Part shown: piece after piece, positions 7,277 to 15,672 of the stretch
Numbering within the stretch: the stretch's first letter is position 1
Layout of the letters: each line of letters opens with the position of its first letter
DNA from: CAMXAS01 sp964442435
GTDB lineage: Bacteria; Bacteroidota; Bacteroidia; Bacteroidales; P3
Direction of reading: 5' to 3'
Assembly (NCBI GenBank): GCA_964442435.1
Contig: CAYTZG010000014.1
Coordinates: forward strand, 1 to 53,703
DNA: 53,703 nucleotides
Position numbers and translations under genes: made by a program
Notes under the pieces: generated by a model
The model's input: the letters and a program-made list of their open reading frames with translations, nothing else
Databases searched by the model: none
What the model was told of the DNA's origin: nothing

Positions 7277-8644
7277 ATGAACCCGCCCTTAGCCGAACAG
7301 TTGCGGCCGCAACAACTCTCCGATTACATCGGACAGACCCATCTGATGGGAGAAGGCGCCGTGTTGCAGAAAGCCATCCAATCCGGCACGCTGCCCTCCA
7401 TGATTCTGTGGGGCCCGCCCGGCGTCGGCAAAACGACCTTGGCCTATCTGATTTCGCTGACGCTGAAACGGCCTTTCTTTACGCTCAGCGCCGTACAGTC
7501 GGGCGTCAAGGACGTGCGCGAGGTGTTGCAGAAAGCGGAGACCTGGCTGGCGGAATCCCTCCGGCAGCAGAAAACGCCTTCGCTGTTCGAAACCGCCCCG
7601 GCGGCCGAATCGCCGGCCGACCGTCGCCCCGCGCCCCCCATCCTGTTCATAGACGAAATCCACCGGTTCAGCAAATCGCAACAGGATTCGCTGCTTTCGG
7701 CCGTGGAACGGGGCACGGTAACGTTTATAGGCGCCACAACCGAAAACCCGTCGTTTGAGGTCATCACGCCTTTGCTCTCGCGTTGCCAAGTATATGTGTT
7801 GCAGTCTCTTTCGTCAGACGAGTTGGATTTGCTCATCGCGCGGGCGACGGACTACCTCAAACAACAGGCCGGTATCAACGTGGAGGTGCGGGAAAGCGGC
7901 GCGCTCAAACGCATTTCGGGCGGCGACGGCCGCAAACTGCTCAACGCGCTCGACATCGTGGTGTCTTTGCTTTACAATGCCGCCAAGCCCAACGCGGCCT
8001 CAGCCCCCATCGTGCTGACCGACCGAATCGTGGCCGACATCATCCAGCAGAACATCGCCACCTACGACCGCGACGGCGAAAACCACTACGACCTGATTTC
8101 GGCCTTCATCAAGTCGATGCGCGGCAGCGACCCGAACGCGGCCGTCTATTACCTCGGCCGTATGCTCGCCGGCGGCGAAGACCCCAAGTTCATCGCGCGC
8201 CGTATGCTGATTTTAGCGTCCGAAGACATCGGCAATGCCAACCCCAACGCCCTGCTGCTGGCCAACGCCTGTTTCGACACCGTGCACAAAATCGGCTATC
8301 CCGAATGCCGTATCACGCTGAGTCAGACAGCCATCTACCTGGCCTGTTCGCCCAAGAGCAACGCGTCTTACATGGCCATCGACATCGCGCTGGAGAAAAT
8401 CAAACAGACGGGCGACCTGCCCGTGCCGCTGCAAATCCGCAACGCCCCCACCTCGCTCATGAAAGACTTGGGCTACGGTCAGAACTACCGCTATGCCCAC
8501 GACTACGACGGCAACTTCGCCGATATGGAGTTCCTGCCGGCCGGGCTCGAAGGCTTCCGCTTCTACGACCCGGGCGACAACCCCAAGGAACGCGATATGC
8601 GGCAACGCCTGAGCCAGCTTTGGCAAGAGAAATACGGCTATTAA
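7277..8644 (+). CDS. rarA: Replication-associated recombination protein A (AAA+ ATPase)
   Basis: RarA (MgsA) acts at stalled forks, unwinding ends next to SSB-bound gaps. The product has 455 residues. It shows Walker A GPPGVGKTT (46-54), Walker B with ILFIDEIHRFSKSQQDSLL (about 122-140), sensor 1 GATTENPS, and the C-terminal tetramerisation region (GSDPNAAVYYLGRML, EDIGNANP). A segment of about 20-30 residues rich in Ala and Pro (roughly 95-120) is inserted before Walker B, where relatives have a short turn. It lies 13 bp after the methyltransferase and 13 bp before sufE, so one operon is likely. Confidence 0.96.
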   Translation: MNPPLAEQLRPQQLSDYIGQTHLMGEGAVLQKAIQSGTLPSMILWGPPGVGKTTLAYLISLTLKRPFFTLSAVQSGVKDVREVLQKAETWLAESLRQQKTPSLFETAPAAESPADRRPAPPILFIDEIHRFSKSQQDSLLSAVERGTVTFIGATTENPSFEVITPLLSRCQVYVLQSLSSDELDLLIARATDYLKQQAGINVEVRESGALKRISGGDGRKLLNALDIVVSLLYNAAKPNAASAPIVLTDRIVADIIQQNIATYDRDGENHYDLISAFIKSMRGSDPNAAVYYLGRMLAGGEDPKFIARRMLILASEDIGNANPNALLLANACFDTVHKIGYPECRITLSQTAIYLACSPKSNASYMAIDIALEKIKQTGDLPVPLQIRNAPTSLMKDLGYGQNYRYAHDYDGNFADMEFLPAGLEGFRFYDPGDNPKERDMRQRLSQLWQEKYGY

Positions 8645-8657
8645 ACCCCCTTTCACC

Positions 8658-9077
8658 ATGACAGCAGAAGAAAAAATCAAACAACTGACCCAACGGTTCT
8701 CGGTTTTGGAAGACTGGACCGACCGCTATGCCCTGCTCATCGACCTTGGCAAATCGCTGCCCCTGCTCCCGGATGCGGAGAAAGCCGAAAACCTGCTGAT
8801 AAAAGGCTGCCAGTCAAGGGTATGGATTAAAGCCGAACTCAAAGACGGCCTCGTCTATTTCAAGGCCGATTCCGACGCCGTCATCACGAAAGGGCTGGCG
8901 GCCCTGCTGCTGGAAGTCTTTTCGGGCCAAAGCCCGCAGACGATTTTAGATACGCCGCTCGACTTTCTGGAACAGATCGGCCTAAGGGAGCACCTCTCGC
9001 CAACCCGTTCCAACGGTCTGAACGACATGATCAAACAAATCAAACTCTACGCCCTTGCGTTCAGCCTAAAAAAATGA
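8658..9077 (+). CDS. sufE: SufE-family cysteine desulfuration protein
   Basis: Accepts persulfide sulfur from the desulfurase SufS for Fe-S cluster assembly in the cytoplasm. The product has 139 residues. The acceptor cysteine is C51 in the motif LIKGCQSRVW. It also has the family's WTDRYALLIDLGKSLP and SNGLNDMI segments. No suf genes are adjacent; the gene follows rarA and ends about 60 bp before the prenyl synthase. Confidence 0.93.
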   Translation: MTAEEKIKQLTQRFSVLEDWTDRYALLIDLGKSLPLLPDAEKAENLLIKGCQSRVWIKAELKDGLVYFKADSDAVITKGLAALLLEVFSGQSPQTILDTPLDFLEQIGLREHLSPTRSNGLNDMIKQIKLYALAFSLKK

Positions 9078-9082
9078 CGCCT

Positions 9083-9114
9083 TTTGCAAAAACAGCGGTT
9101 TTTTCGTAAATTCG
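9083..9114 (+). promoter_or_regulatory. Bacteroidota-type promoter of the polyprenyl synthase
   Basis: TTTG (9083-9086), 20-nt spacer, TAAATTCG (9107-9114; one mismatch from TAnnTTTG). Expected transcription start is near 9121, 15 nt before the ATG. Confidence 0.55.
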
Positions 9115-9135
9115 CGCTTTTAAGGCCCTTTTTAC

Positions 9136-10110
9136 ATGCTCGAACGATTATACGCGCCGCTGCGCCCCGCGTTGGCGGACGTGGAACATTATATCGGACT
9201 GCTGACGCAAAGCGACTTTCCGCTGTTGGAACAGGTGGGGAAACACCTTTTTGAACGGAAAGGCAAACAGTTGCGTCCGCTGTTGCTGCTCTACACGCAT
9301 CGGCTTTTCCAACCGGACGCCGATATCTCGGACGAGGCGTTGCGATGCGCCGCGCTCATTGAAATCCTGCATACTTCCTCACTCGTGCACGACGATGTGG
9401 TGGACGAGGCCGACCGACGCCGCGGCCAGGCTTCGGTGCGGGCGCTACTCGGCAACAGGACGGCCGTCCTATCGGGCGACTACTTGATTTCCAACGCTTT
9501 CCTAAAGGCTTTTCACGACCATACCGCCTCTCCGCTCATCCTTTCCATGTTCGACATCATCCGTCGGATGTGCGAGGGCGAGTTGTTGCAACTGCAATAC
9601 ACGGCCAGCCCGGATATGACCGAAAGCGTTTACGAACGCATCATCGCCGGCAAAACGGCCGCGCTGTTCGGCCAATGCGGCTACTGCGGCGCGTTGACGG
9701 CCGGCGCCACGCCACAGCAGGCGCAACTGGCGCGGCAGGTGGGCGAAGCGGCGGGCATGGCGTTCCAAATCAAGGACGACCTGTTGGATTTGGATATCGC
9801 CACCGAGGCCAAAGAAGGCAAAATGGCCGGCAACGACTTGAAGGAAGGCAAGATAACGCTTCCCACCCTATACTACCTCCGCACGTTGGACGAGGCGGAC
9901 CGCCGCGCCTTTTTCGACTGGCTGCAACGGCCCGCGCAGTGGCGCTCCGATGAACTGACGGACCGACTGACCGCCATCCGTCAAAGCGGAGCGGAGACCT
10001 ACTGCCGGCAACGCATGGCCGACTACGCCCGAAAGGCGCACGAAGCCTTTACGCAGCTGGCGACGCCCCAACCGCTTTACGAGGCGTTATTAGACCTTAT
10101 TTGTTTGTAA
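9136..10110 (+). CDS. ispB: Trans-polyprenyl diphosphate synthase (octaprenyl diphosphate synthase-like)
   Basis: Chain-elongating prenyltransferase that makes the side chain of respiratory quinones. The product has 324 residues. The two aspartate-rich motifs are present: DDVVDEAD (first DDxxD, 86-90) and KDDLLDLD (second, 214-218). GKQLRPLLLL (43-52) supplies the diphosphate-binding lysine and arginine. The chain length is not certain; the symbol reflects the long-chain subfamily. A promoter lies directly upstream, and the gene is followed by a large secreted protein gene after only 21 bp. Confidence 0.9.
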   Translation: MLERLYAPLRPALADVEHYIGLLTQSDFPLLEQVGKHLFERKGKQLRPLLLLYTHRLFQPDADISDEALRCAALIEILHTSSLVHDDVVDEADRRRGQASVRALLGNRTAVLSGDYLISNAFLKAFHDHTASPLILSMFDIIRRMCEGELLQLQYTASPDMTESVYERIIAGKTAALFGQCGYCGALTAGATPQQAQLARQVGEAAGMAFQIKDDLLDLDIATEAKEGKMAGNDLKEGKITLPTLYYLRTLDEADRRAFFDWLQRPAQWRSDELTDRLTAIRQSGAETYCRQRMADYARKAHEAFTQLATPQPLYEALLDLICL

Positions 10111-10131
10111 TATAATACTGACTATCAATAT

Positions 10132-13100
10132 ATGAAACCATCTAACCTAAAGCGGATTATAGACACGGTGACCAGCCTGTCCCTGCTCATTCTTTTAGGA
10201 AACGGTGCGCCACTGGAAGCCCAAACCATTACGATAAAATATCCCTCCCTATCACCCGCCAACGGCAACTTCGCCTGTGTCGGCGACACGATTCTCGTGA
10301 CGGCCACGGAGGCCAACATCGCGGATTTGATTGTACCGAAAGACAGCCGTTGGTCCGGCGATGCCGGCAATACCGTCGTTTCACAAACCGACAACAGTAT
10401 TACCAAGCGGTTCTTTACCTACCACCCCTATGCGGAACAAGATCCCACCCTCAATGTCACGCGTAATTTCGACTTTACGATACGGCTAAAAGACGGCTCC
10501 ACAAAAACGGTGTCACAAGCCATCGTGGCCAGGTCCTGCCCGCCGCAGGAATCCAAAGATCCTGCAAGGTCTTACAGCACTGCGGGCCAAAAATATAATT
10601 TCGGTAACATCGCCCTTGAGTATTATTTTGAAAACGAAACCTCCAACGAAGAGCATATACAAGCTATACCCGAATTCGAGCCGGAACAGCCTTTTTATCG
10701 TTTAAGCGGCGAGCGTTCTGCTGATCGAAATCAATGGAACGTAGCCTATCGGGCCCTCCAGATTACCGATGCGACTTACCGGCTTAAGTTTTTGTACAAC
10801 GAGGGCGACAGCCTCAACCGTGAAAAGGTTTTCGAAAACAAAGTCATCAAAAATTATGCTATAGAACCACTCGGCACCCTGACACCGGACAAAACAGCCT
10901 ATTGCCCCGGAGAGGACATCGTCTTTTCGTTGCAGCTGGGGCCGAATTGGCAAGCGGTTATGGAGCAGACCATCGGCGGTGACGAAAACAACATTGCATC
11001 GTGGTTCAATTGGGATGGTTCGCCGGCGCCAGTCACGTTTACGCATCGGGTGGACAAGGAAAAGTATTTCTTTTCCACCAAGGCGGCCGGCACGTCCACG
11101 AGCGACTACCGCTGCAAGCTGAAGGTAATCATCAAATATGCGAATAAGGCGACAAAGCCTGACCTCGACATCGTTGACACCGTCGAATACGACGTACCCA
11201 TCGAAGAGGTTAAATTCAACGAACCAAAAGGCTTCTTGCAACATGATTTGACCATATGCCAAGGCGAGGCCATTCCTTTGCCAAACTACGTTGACCCCGC
11301 CGCAAGCGTTCAAGAATACCGGGATGGGAATAACAAAGCCATCGCTAACGCCGGCGTTTACGTCCCGTCCAAATCGGAGGAAATTTCCGCCATCATCACG
11401 GCCCCCTGTCCTTGGACCGACAAGTTGAAAATCAACGTGATTGATAAAAGCAAAATTCAAAGCATCACCCCCGCCACCAACGTATTGATTTGCGCCGGCG
11501 AAACCGTGTCGTTTTCGGCCACGGCCAACAGCCCGATTACTTGGAACATAATAGTGCCTACCCACCCTAGCGCCAACGAATCGTGGGAAGACATCGAAAG
11601 CGGGAAAGTCCACACCCGCACTTTCTCCGCCAACGCCATGGTCTCGGCCGTCGTCGGCCAATGCGATATGGATTCCAAACAGTTCAACGTACAGGTGGTG
11701 CAACGGCCGACCGTCAAGTTGGACGCGGGTGCGCGCGGCTGTCCGTACACCACGGTCAATTTGTGCGGCGCCGGCGGCAACAATCCCGCCTACAGCCTGT
11801 ACGACCTTCGGACCCAAACCGATTTGACAAGCACAATGAAAGCCTATCTGGATCCGAATACGGGCTTGACCAATTATCCGATGCGGCCGAACGACTCCCT
11901 GCGCTTGGTTTATACGGCCGGCAATACGACCGATGCCTCCGGCTATACACCCGCCTCCTTGACTTGCACTAACTCGGCCGAAGCCAAAATTATCGCCTAC
12001 CCGCTTCCCCCGATGCGCATCACTTATGACGGCACCTCCTATGCCAATGGCGAAACGGCCTGTGTGCCGCGCGAAGAGGCCTTTACGCTGACCGCCTCCG
12101 ACGCCGACACCTATGAATGGTTGGATTTGGCGGCGCCGGAGGCTTCCCAACCGAACCGCAACCTCACATTAACCAAAGACAGTTTGATGCGCGTGCGCGG
12201 CGTGGAAAACCTCCATCACTGCTTCGATACGTTCGCCCTTCGCTGTGTGGTTTCCGTAGAGCATGCGGACCGCGTCAAAGCCCAGGCGGCTTGTCCCAAG
12301 GATGAAGTCTGCTTCGAGGCCGACCAACTCCCCTCCACGACTTACGCCTGGTACGGCCCCGACAATAGCCCGCTGAATGTGACCACGCCCAAGTTGTGCC
12401 GTGAGTTCCAGGCCGGGCAAAACGGCGTTTATACGCTTAAGACACAACGGTTTGACTGCCCGGAATCCTTAGCCTATACATTGACGTTGTATCCGGCCCC
12501 TAAAATCGAAGCCATAGCCCCTCCCCCCCTTTGTGTGGGCGAGGAATTGGTCATCAACTACCATACCGGCATCCCGAATGTGGATAACCCGCAAGTCGAA
12601 TTCACCAAAGACGGCCTTTCAATAGTGGAGAATCTGGAGGATGATCTTAACGGCGATGTACTCCGGTATAGGGTACCGAACGTTCAACTGACCGATGCCG
12701 GCCAATATTTCCTTAAAGTGTCAACCAACGATGGCTGTACCGACCGCGACATTCTGGATATCGCGGTGGAAGAGCCCGCCGTCGTGCGCATCGTGCTGGA
12801 TGCGGACTCCGCCTGCCAGGGCGATAAAGGCCGGATATCAGCCGATGTCACGCCATGGAGCGACAGTTATATCTACCAATGGTTCTTCAACGGCCAACCC
12901 TTTGACGGCAACTCTACCGCCATTGAGCGGACTTGGGAACGGGACGATCACGACATCCATTTAGAGGTACAACAAAGCGCCTGTACGAGCATCGCGGATA
13001 CGGCCGTTACCGTCATTGCACGGCCGATGTTGAGCGGTATGCCGAAGGATACGGGCATTTGCCAAGGACTGACGATTTGCCTGAGTCCGGTTTCGGACAT

Positions 13101-14010
13101 CACGCCGCAAGAGGTGGTTTGGTATTGGATTAACGGCAACGGTAAAATCAATCAGATAAAACTCCCCTCCTTGCAGTTTTGTCAGAATGATGCGGACGAA
13201 TCGATGAACGGCCGTTATTACGTGGAAGTGGCGAACCTTGCCGGCAGCAAACGTTGCGCCAGCGTTTCCGATACCACGCGCCTGACCGTGCATCCGACGC
13301 CCGACCTCCGCATCGAGGGGCCGAACTTCATTTGCGACGGTTCGACCGTGACCTTGACGGCCGTTTCGCGCATAGCCAATACGTTCCGTTGGCAGCACAA
13401 CGGCGCGACAACCGCCGCCATCTCCATCGATGAGGCCGGTCAATACACCGTAACCGGGATTTCGGCTTACGGCTGTCAGGCTTCGGCCTCCACCACCCTG
13501 GAAGCGCGGCCTACCCCCTACTTCGCATTGCCGCCCGACACGTCCATCTGCCGTGGCACCTCGTTCCTGATTTACGGCCCGGACGGCATGGACGCCTACG
13601 CGTGGAACGACGGCTCGCAAGGCAAAGACATTCTGGCGGAAAAGGGCGGCTGGTATATTCTGACGGTTTACCGCAACGAATGCCCCTATAGCGACAGTAT
13701 CTACGTCCGGCAGACGTTCTGCGGCCAGTTCCACTTCCCGACGGCCTTTACGCCCAACGACAACCGCGTGAACGACACCTGGGGCGCCATCAGCGCGGCC
13801 AAAGACGAGGACATGGCCGAATACGACCTCATGGTGTTTGACCGCAACGGCAAAAAGGTTTTCCACGGCAAACGCATTTCCGAGCAATGGGACGGCCGGT
13901 ACAAAGGCGAGCTCTGCCCGCCGGGCGTTTATATGTATTCGTTCAAGGCCTTGGAAAAATTGGAAGGCATCAAATACCAAGCCAGCGGTACGGTAACGAT
14001 TGTGCAGTAA
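10132..14010 (+). CDS. Large secreted Ig-like repeat protein with T9SS type B (CHU_C) sorting domain
   Basis: 1292 residues. The N-terminus is a signal peptide (residues 1 to about 31, hydrophobic SLSLLILLG then EAQ). The body is a series of roughly 80-120-residue units, most opening with a Cys-x-Gly-[Asp/Glu] motif. Examples are ACVGDT (near 48), YCPGED (256), ICQGEA (375), ICAGET (452), LCVGEE (800), ACQGDK (893), ICQGLT (975), ICDGST (1066) and ICRGTS (1137), as in PKD/Ig-like adhesin repeats. The last 93 residues (FPTAFTPNDNRVNDTWG from about 1202, then YDLMVFDRNGKKVF and GVYMYSFKA) are a gliding-motility C-terminal CHU_C domain, which directs export by T9SS. It is probably on the surface or released; its ligand is unknown. 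It follows the prenyl synthase by 21 bp without a clear promoter. Confidence 0.88.
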   Translation: MKPSNLKRIIDTVTSLSLLILLGNGAPLEAQTITIKYPSLSPANGNFACVGDTILVTATEANIADLIVPKDSRWSGDAGNTVVSQTDNSITKRFFTYHPYAEQDPTLNVTRNFDFTIRLKDGSTKTVSQAIVARSCPPQESKDPARSYSTAGQKYNFGNIALEYYFENETSNEEHIQAIPEFEPEQPFYRLSGERSADRNQWNVAYRALQITDATYRLKFLYNEGDSLNREKVFENKVIKNYAIEPLGTLTPDKTAYCPGEDIVFSLQLGPNWQAVMEQTIGGDENNIASWFNWDGSPAPVTFTHRVDKEKYFFSTKAAGTSTSDYRCKLKVIIKYANKATKPDLDIVDTVEYDVPIEEVKFNEPKGFLQHDLTICQGEAIPLPNYVDPAASVQEYRDGNNKAIANAGVYVPSKSEEISAIITAPCPWTDKLKINVIDKSKIQSITPATNVLICAGETVSFSATANSPITWNIIVPTHPSANESWEDIESGKVHTRTFSANAMVSAVVGQCDMDSKQFNVQVVQRPTVKLDAGARGCPYTTVNLCGAGGNNPAYSLYDLRTQTDLTSTMKAYLDPNTGLTNYPMRPNDSLRLVYTAGNTTDASGYTPASLTCTNSAEAKIIAYPLPPMRITYDGTSYANGETACVPREEAFTLTASDADTYEWLDLAAPEASQPNRNLTLTKDSLMRVRGVENLHHCFDTFALRCVVSVEHADRVKAQAACPKDEVCFEADQLPSTTYAWYGPDNSPLNVTTPKLCREFQAGQNGVYTLKTQRFDCPESLAYTLTLYPAPKIEAIAPPPLCVGEELVINYHTGIPNVDNPQVEFTKDGLSIVENLEDDLNGDVLRYRVPNVQLTDAGQYFLKVSTNDGCTDRDILDIAVEEPAVVRIVLDADSACQGDKGRISADVTPWSDSYIYQWFFNGQPFDGNSTAIERTWERDDHDIHLEVQQSACTSIADTAVTVIARPMLSGMPKDTGICQGLTICLSPVSDITPQEVVWYWINGNGKINQIKLPSLQFCQNDADESMNGRYYVEVANLAGSKRCASVSDTTRLTVHPTPDLRIEGPNFICDGSTVTLTAVSRIANTFRWQHNGATTAAISIDEAGQYTVTGISAYGCQASASTTLEARPTPYFALPPDTSICRGTSFLIYGPDGMDAYAWNDGSQGKDILAEKGGWYILTVYRNECPYSDSIYVRQTFCGQFHFPTAFTPNDNRVNDTWGAISAAKDEDMAEYDLMVFDRNGKKVFHGKRISEQWDGRYKGELCPPGVYMYSFKALEKLEGIKYQASGTVTIVQ

Positions 14011-14023
14011 CATAGGCCTGCGT

Positions 14024-14052
14024 TCGGGGCGACGGCAAAAAAAACGCCCCGA
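14024..14052 (+). terminator. GC-rich hairpin after the large secreted protein gene
   Basis: TCGGGGCG and CGCCCCGA pair over 8 bp around a 13-nt A-rich loop, 14 nt after the stop codon. There is no T run directly after it, so terminator function is likely but not certain. Confidence 0.6.
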
Positions 14053-14064
14053 CCGCACAAAAAA

Positions 14065-14096
14065 TTTGGAGAGAACAAATTTTTATGTTACTTTTG
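14065..14096 (+). promoter_or_regulatory. Promoter of the tRNA-Leu pair
   Basis: TTTG (14065-14068), 20-nt spacer, TACTTTTG (14089-14096), an exact fit to the Bacteroidota consensus. The start is expected a few bases before the first tRNA at 14108. Confidence 0.8.
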
Positions 14097-14107
14097 CAGC
14101 CTTGTTT

Positions 14108-14191
14108 GCCCAGGTGGTGGAATTGGTAGACACGCTACTTTGAGGGGGTAGTGTCGGTTACGACATGCAAGTTCGAGTCTTGTCCTGGGCA
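14108..14191 (+). tRNA. tRNA-Leu (anticodon GAG)
   Basis: The acceptor stem GCCCAGG/CCTGGGC closes the cloverleaf, with discriminator A at 14191. The anticodon stem CTACT/GGTAG encloses the loop TTGAGGG with anticodon GAG. A long variable arm (TGTCG-GTTA-CGACA) and TTCGAGTC in the T arm confirm a class II leucine tRNA. The CCA end is not encoded. Confidence 0.95.
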
Positions 14192-14214
14192 CCCCCTGAG
14201 TTGTGGTCAGTTTA

Positions 14215-14298
14215 GCCCGAATGGCGGAATTGGTAGACGCGCTAGTTTCAGGGACTAGTTCCCGCAAGGGAGTGCAAGTTCGAGTCTTGTTTCGGGCA
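14215..14298 (+). tRNA. tRNA-Leu (anticodon CAG)
   Basis: Acceptor stem GCCCGAA/TTCGGGC with discriminator A at 14298. The anticodon stem CTAGT/ACTAG surrounds TTCAGGG, anticodon CAG. The long variable arm (TTCCC-GCA-AGGGAG region) fits leucine. CCA is not encoded. It lies 23 bp after the first tRNA-Leu and is co-transcribed with it. Confidence 0.95.
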
Positions 14299-14307
14299 CA
14301 AAAAGAA

Positions 14308-14340
14308 AAGGCTGAAGGAAACTTCAGCCTTTTTTGTTTT
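14308..14340 (+). terminator. Rho-independent terminator of the tRNA pair
   Basis: AAGGCTGAAG, a GAAA loop and CTTCAGCCTT form a perfect 10-bp stem, followed by a T-rich run. Confidence 0.93.
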
Positions 14341-14374
14341 TCCCCTTATATCCAGTGTGCCGGACGGGCAATAA

Positions 14375-14496
14375 ATCAGACGGTCGGCACTATTGAGCCC
14401 GGCTGACTGTCAGCGAGCGGAACTTCGAAAAAAGCGCTCAACCCTGCCAAACCGAAGCCATCAGGCTCCCGCTTTTTTTGGTGTAGCGAGCGACAG
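14375..14496. repeat. 122-bp tandem repeat, unit A
   Basis: The first of two directly adjacent 122-bp units. Positions 14390-14426 (37 bp) are identical to 14512-14548 in unit B and contain the palindrome GCTGAC-T-GTCAGC. The last 16 bases (GTGTAGCGAGCGACAG) are also identical. The middle differs, yet forms the same type of structure: an 11-bp stem CGAAAAAAGCG (14426-14436) with CGCTTTTTTTG (14470-14480), and inside its loop AGCC-ATCA-GGCT. No reading frame is evident. It could act as a terminator between the convergent tRNAs and radical SAM gene, or belong to a dispersed repeat family. Confidence 0.75.
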
Positions 14497-14618
14497 ATCA
14501 GACGGGCGACGCTATTGAGCCCGGCTGACTGTCAGCGAGCGGAACTTCTAAAATGCGTTCAACTCTGCCATCAACAGCGCCATCTGTATGCACGCGTTTT
14601 AGGTGTAGCGAGCGACAG
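14497..14618. repeat. 122-bp tandem repeat, unit B
   Basis: The second unit, same length as unit A and abutting it. The equivalent stem is CTAAAATGCG (14548-14557) with CGCGTTTTAG (14593-14602), so base changes relative to unit A occur on both arms and keep the pairing. Its loop holds ACAG-CGCCAT-CTGT in place of unit A's inner hairpin. A partial third start (CAGACGGGCGA, 14620-14630) follows, up to the stop codon of the radical SAM gene at 14639. Confidence 0.75.
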
Positions 14619-14638
14619 GCAGACGGGCGAGCGACAAG

Positions 14639-15586
14639 TCAGACAGAGGCCATCCCTTCGTACAACCGTCCTTGGTACGCCCCCCTCTCCCGCATCCGCG
14701 CCACAATCCGTTCCGCGACCCGCTCCGACCGCAGCCCGAAAGCCGGGCCGCCCAAAAAACGCGGCGGCACCTCGCCGGCCAACCGCTCTATGCGAATCTG
14801 CGGCGACAGCCGTTCCAAAAAATCCACGACCAAATCGACATATTCATCCACCGTAAAGAACGAAAACCGCTCCGGATGCGCTTCGTATTCGGCCGCCATG
14901 GCCGTATGCTTGATAATCTGCAACTGGTGCAGCTTGAGCGAATCCAAAGCCGGCAGTTCCGACAACAGGGCGGCCTGCGCCACCATGTCCGCGCGGCTTT
15001 CGCCCGGCAGCCCGAACATGAGGTGCCCGCCGCAAGAGAGGCCATGCGCGGCCGCACGCCGGTAGGCATCACGCGTGCAGGCCATGTCGTGCCCGCGGTT
15101 GATGCGGCGCAACGTGGCGTCGTAGCAACTCTCTATGCCGATTTCCACCCGCAGGTAACATTGCCGCGACAAATCGGCCAGATAGGCCAGCGTTTCGTCG
15201 GGCAGACAGTCGGGCCGCGTGCTGACGATAAGTCCCTCGATACCCGCCACCGACAAGGCTTCCTCATAGCGGGCCTTCAACACGTCCAAAGGCGCGTAGG
15301 TGTTGGAATAGGTTTGGAAATAGGCCACATAGCGGGAGGCCTTGCGGTAACGCCAGGCATGGAACCGTTTGCCCTCCTCCAACTGGGTGCGGATATCGCC
15401 CACGCGGCGGCAATACGACGGGTTGAAGGCCGCATTGTCGCAATACGTGCAGCCGCCCACCCCGCAACGCCCGTCCCGGTTCGGGCACGTGAAGCCCGCA
15501 TGAACCGACAACTTCTGCAGACGGCTGCCGAAGGCTTTCTTGCAGTCCTCGGCATATGAACGATAAGGCAGTTCCATATTCCCCAT
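14639..15586 (-). CDS. Radical SAM protein of the YhcC family (TIGR01212)
   Basis: 315 residues. The N-terminal iron-sulfur motif is CPNRDGRCGVGGCTYCDN (cysteines spaced as C-x13-C-x2-C counting from the first), as in YhcC. Further family segments are GLIVSTRPDCLPDE, LRVEIGIES and GGHLMFGLPGES. The cluster should bind S-adenosylmethionine and generate a 5'-deoxyadenosyl radical; the substrate of this family is not established to my knowledge. An alternative start is ATG at 15577. It is the last gene of a possible minus-strand operon, 86 bp after the FKBP lipoprotein gene, and ends next to the 122-bp repeats. Confidence 0.9.
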   Translation of the reverse strand: MGNMELPYRSYAEDCKKAFGSRLQKLSVHAGFTCPNRDGRCGVGGCTYCDNAAFNPSYCRRVGDIRTQLEEGKRFHAWRYRKASRYVAYFQTYSNTYAPLDVLKARYEEALSVAGIEGLIVSTRPDCLPDETLAYLADLSRQCYLRVEIGIESCYDATLRRINRGHDMACTRDAYRRAAAHGLSCGGHLMFGLPGESRADMVAQAALLSELPALDSLKLHQLQIIKHTAMAAEYEAHPERFSFFTVDEYVDLVVDFLERLSPQIRIERLAGEVPPRFLGGPAFGLRSERVAERIVARMRERGAYQGRLYEGMASV

Positions 15587-15672
15587 TGCTTTAAACGGAA
15601 AGCCGCCGAAACCGCCTCGCTTTGCCAGACGACGGTTCCGACGGCCAATCCTTGCGGTATCTTAGCCTACCC

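Noticed and set aside
14203..14406. Short open frame over the second tRNA-Leu
   Set aside because: Covers a clear tRNA and its terminator; not a protein gene.
14108..14618. Integrated element at the tRNA-Leu pair
   Set aside because: No integrase, no repeat of a tRNA 3' end, and no change in base composition beyond the 122-bp repeats.
14375..14618. CRISPR array
   Set aside because: Only two long units that abut, without equal short repeats and unique spacers; no cas genes.
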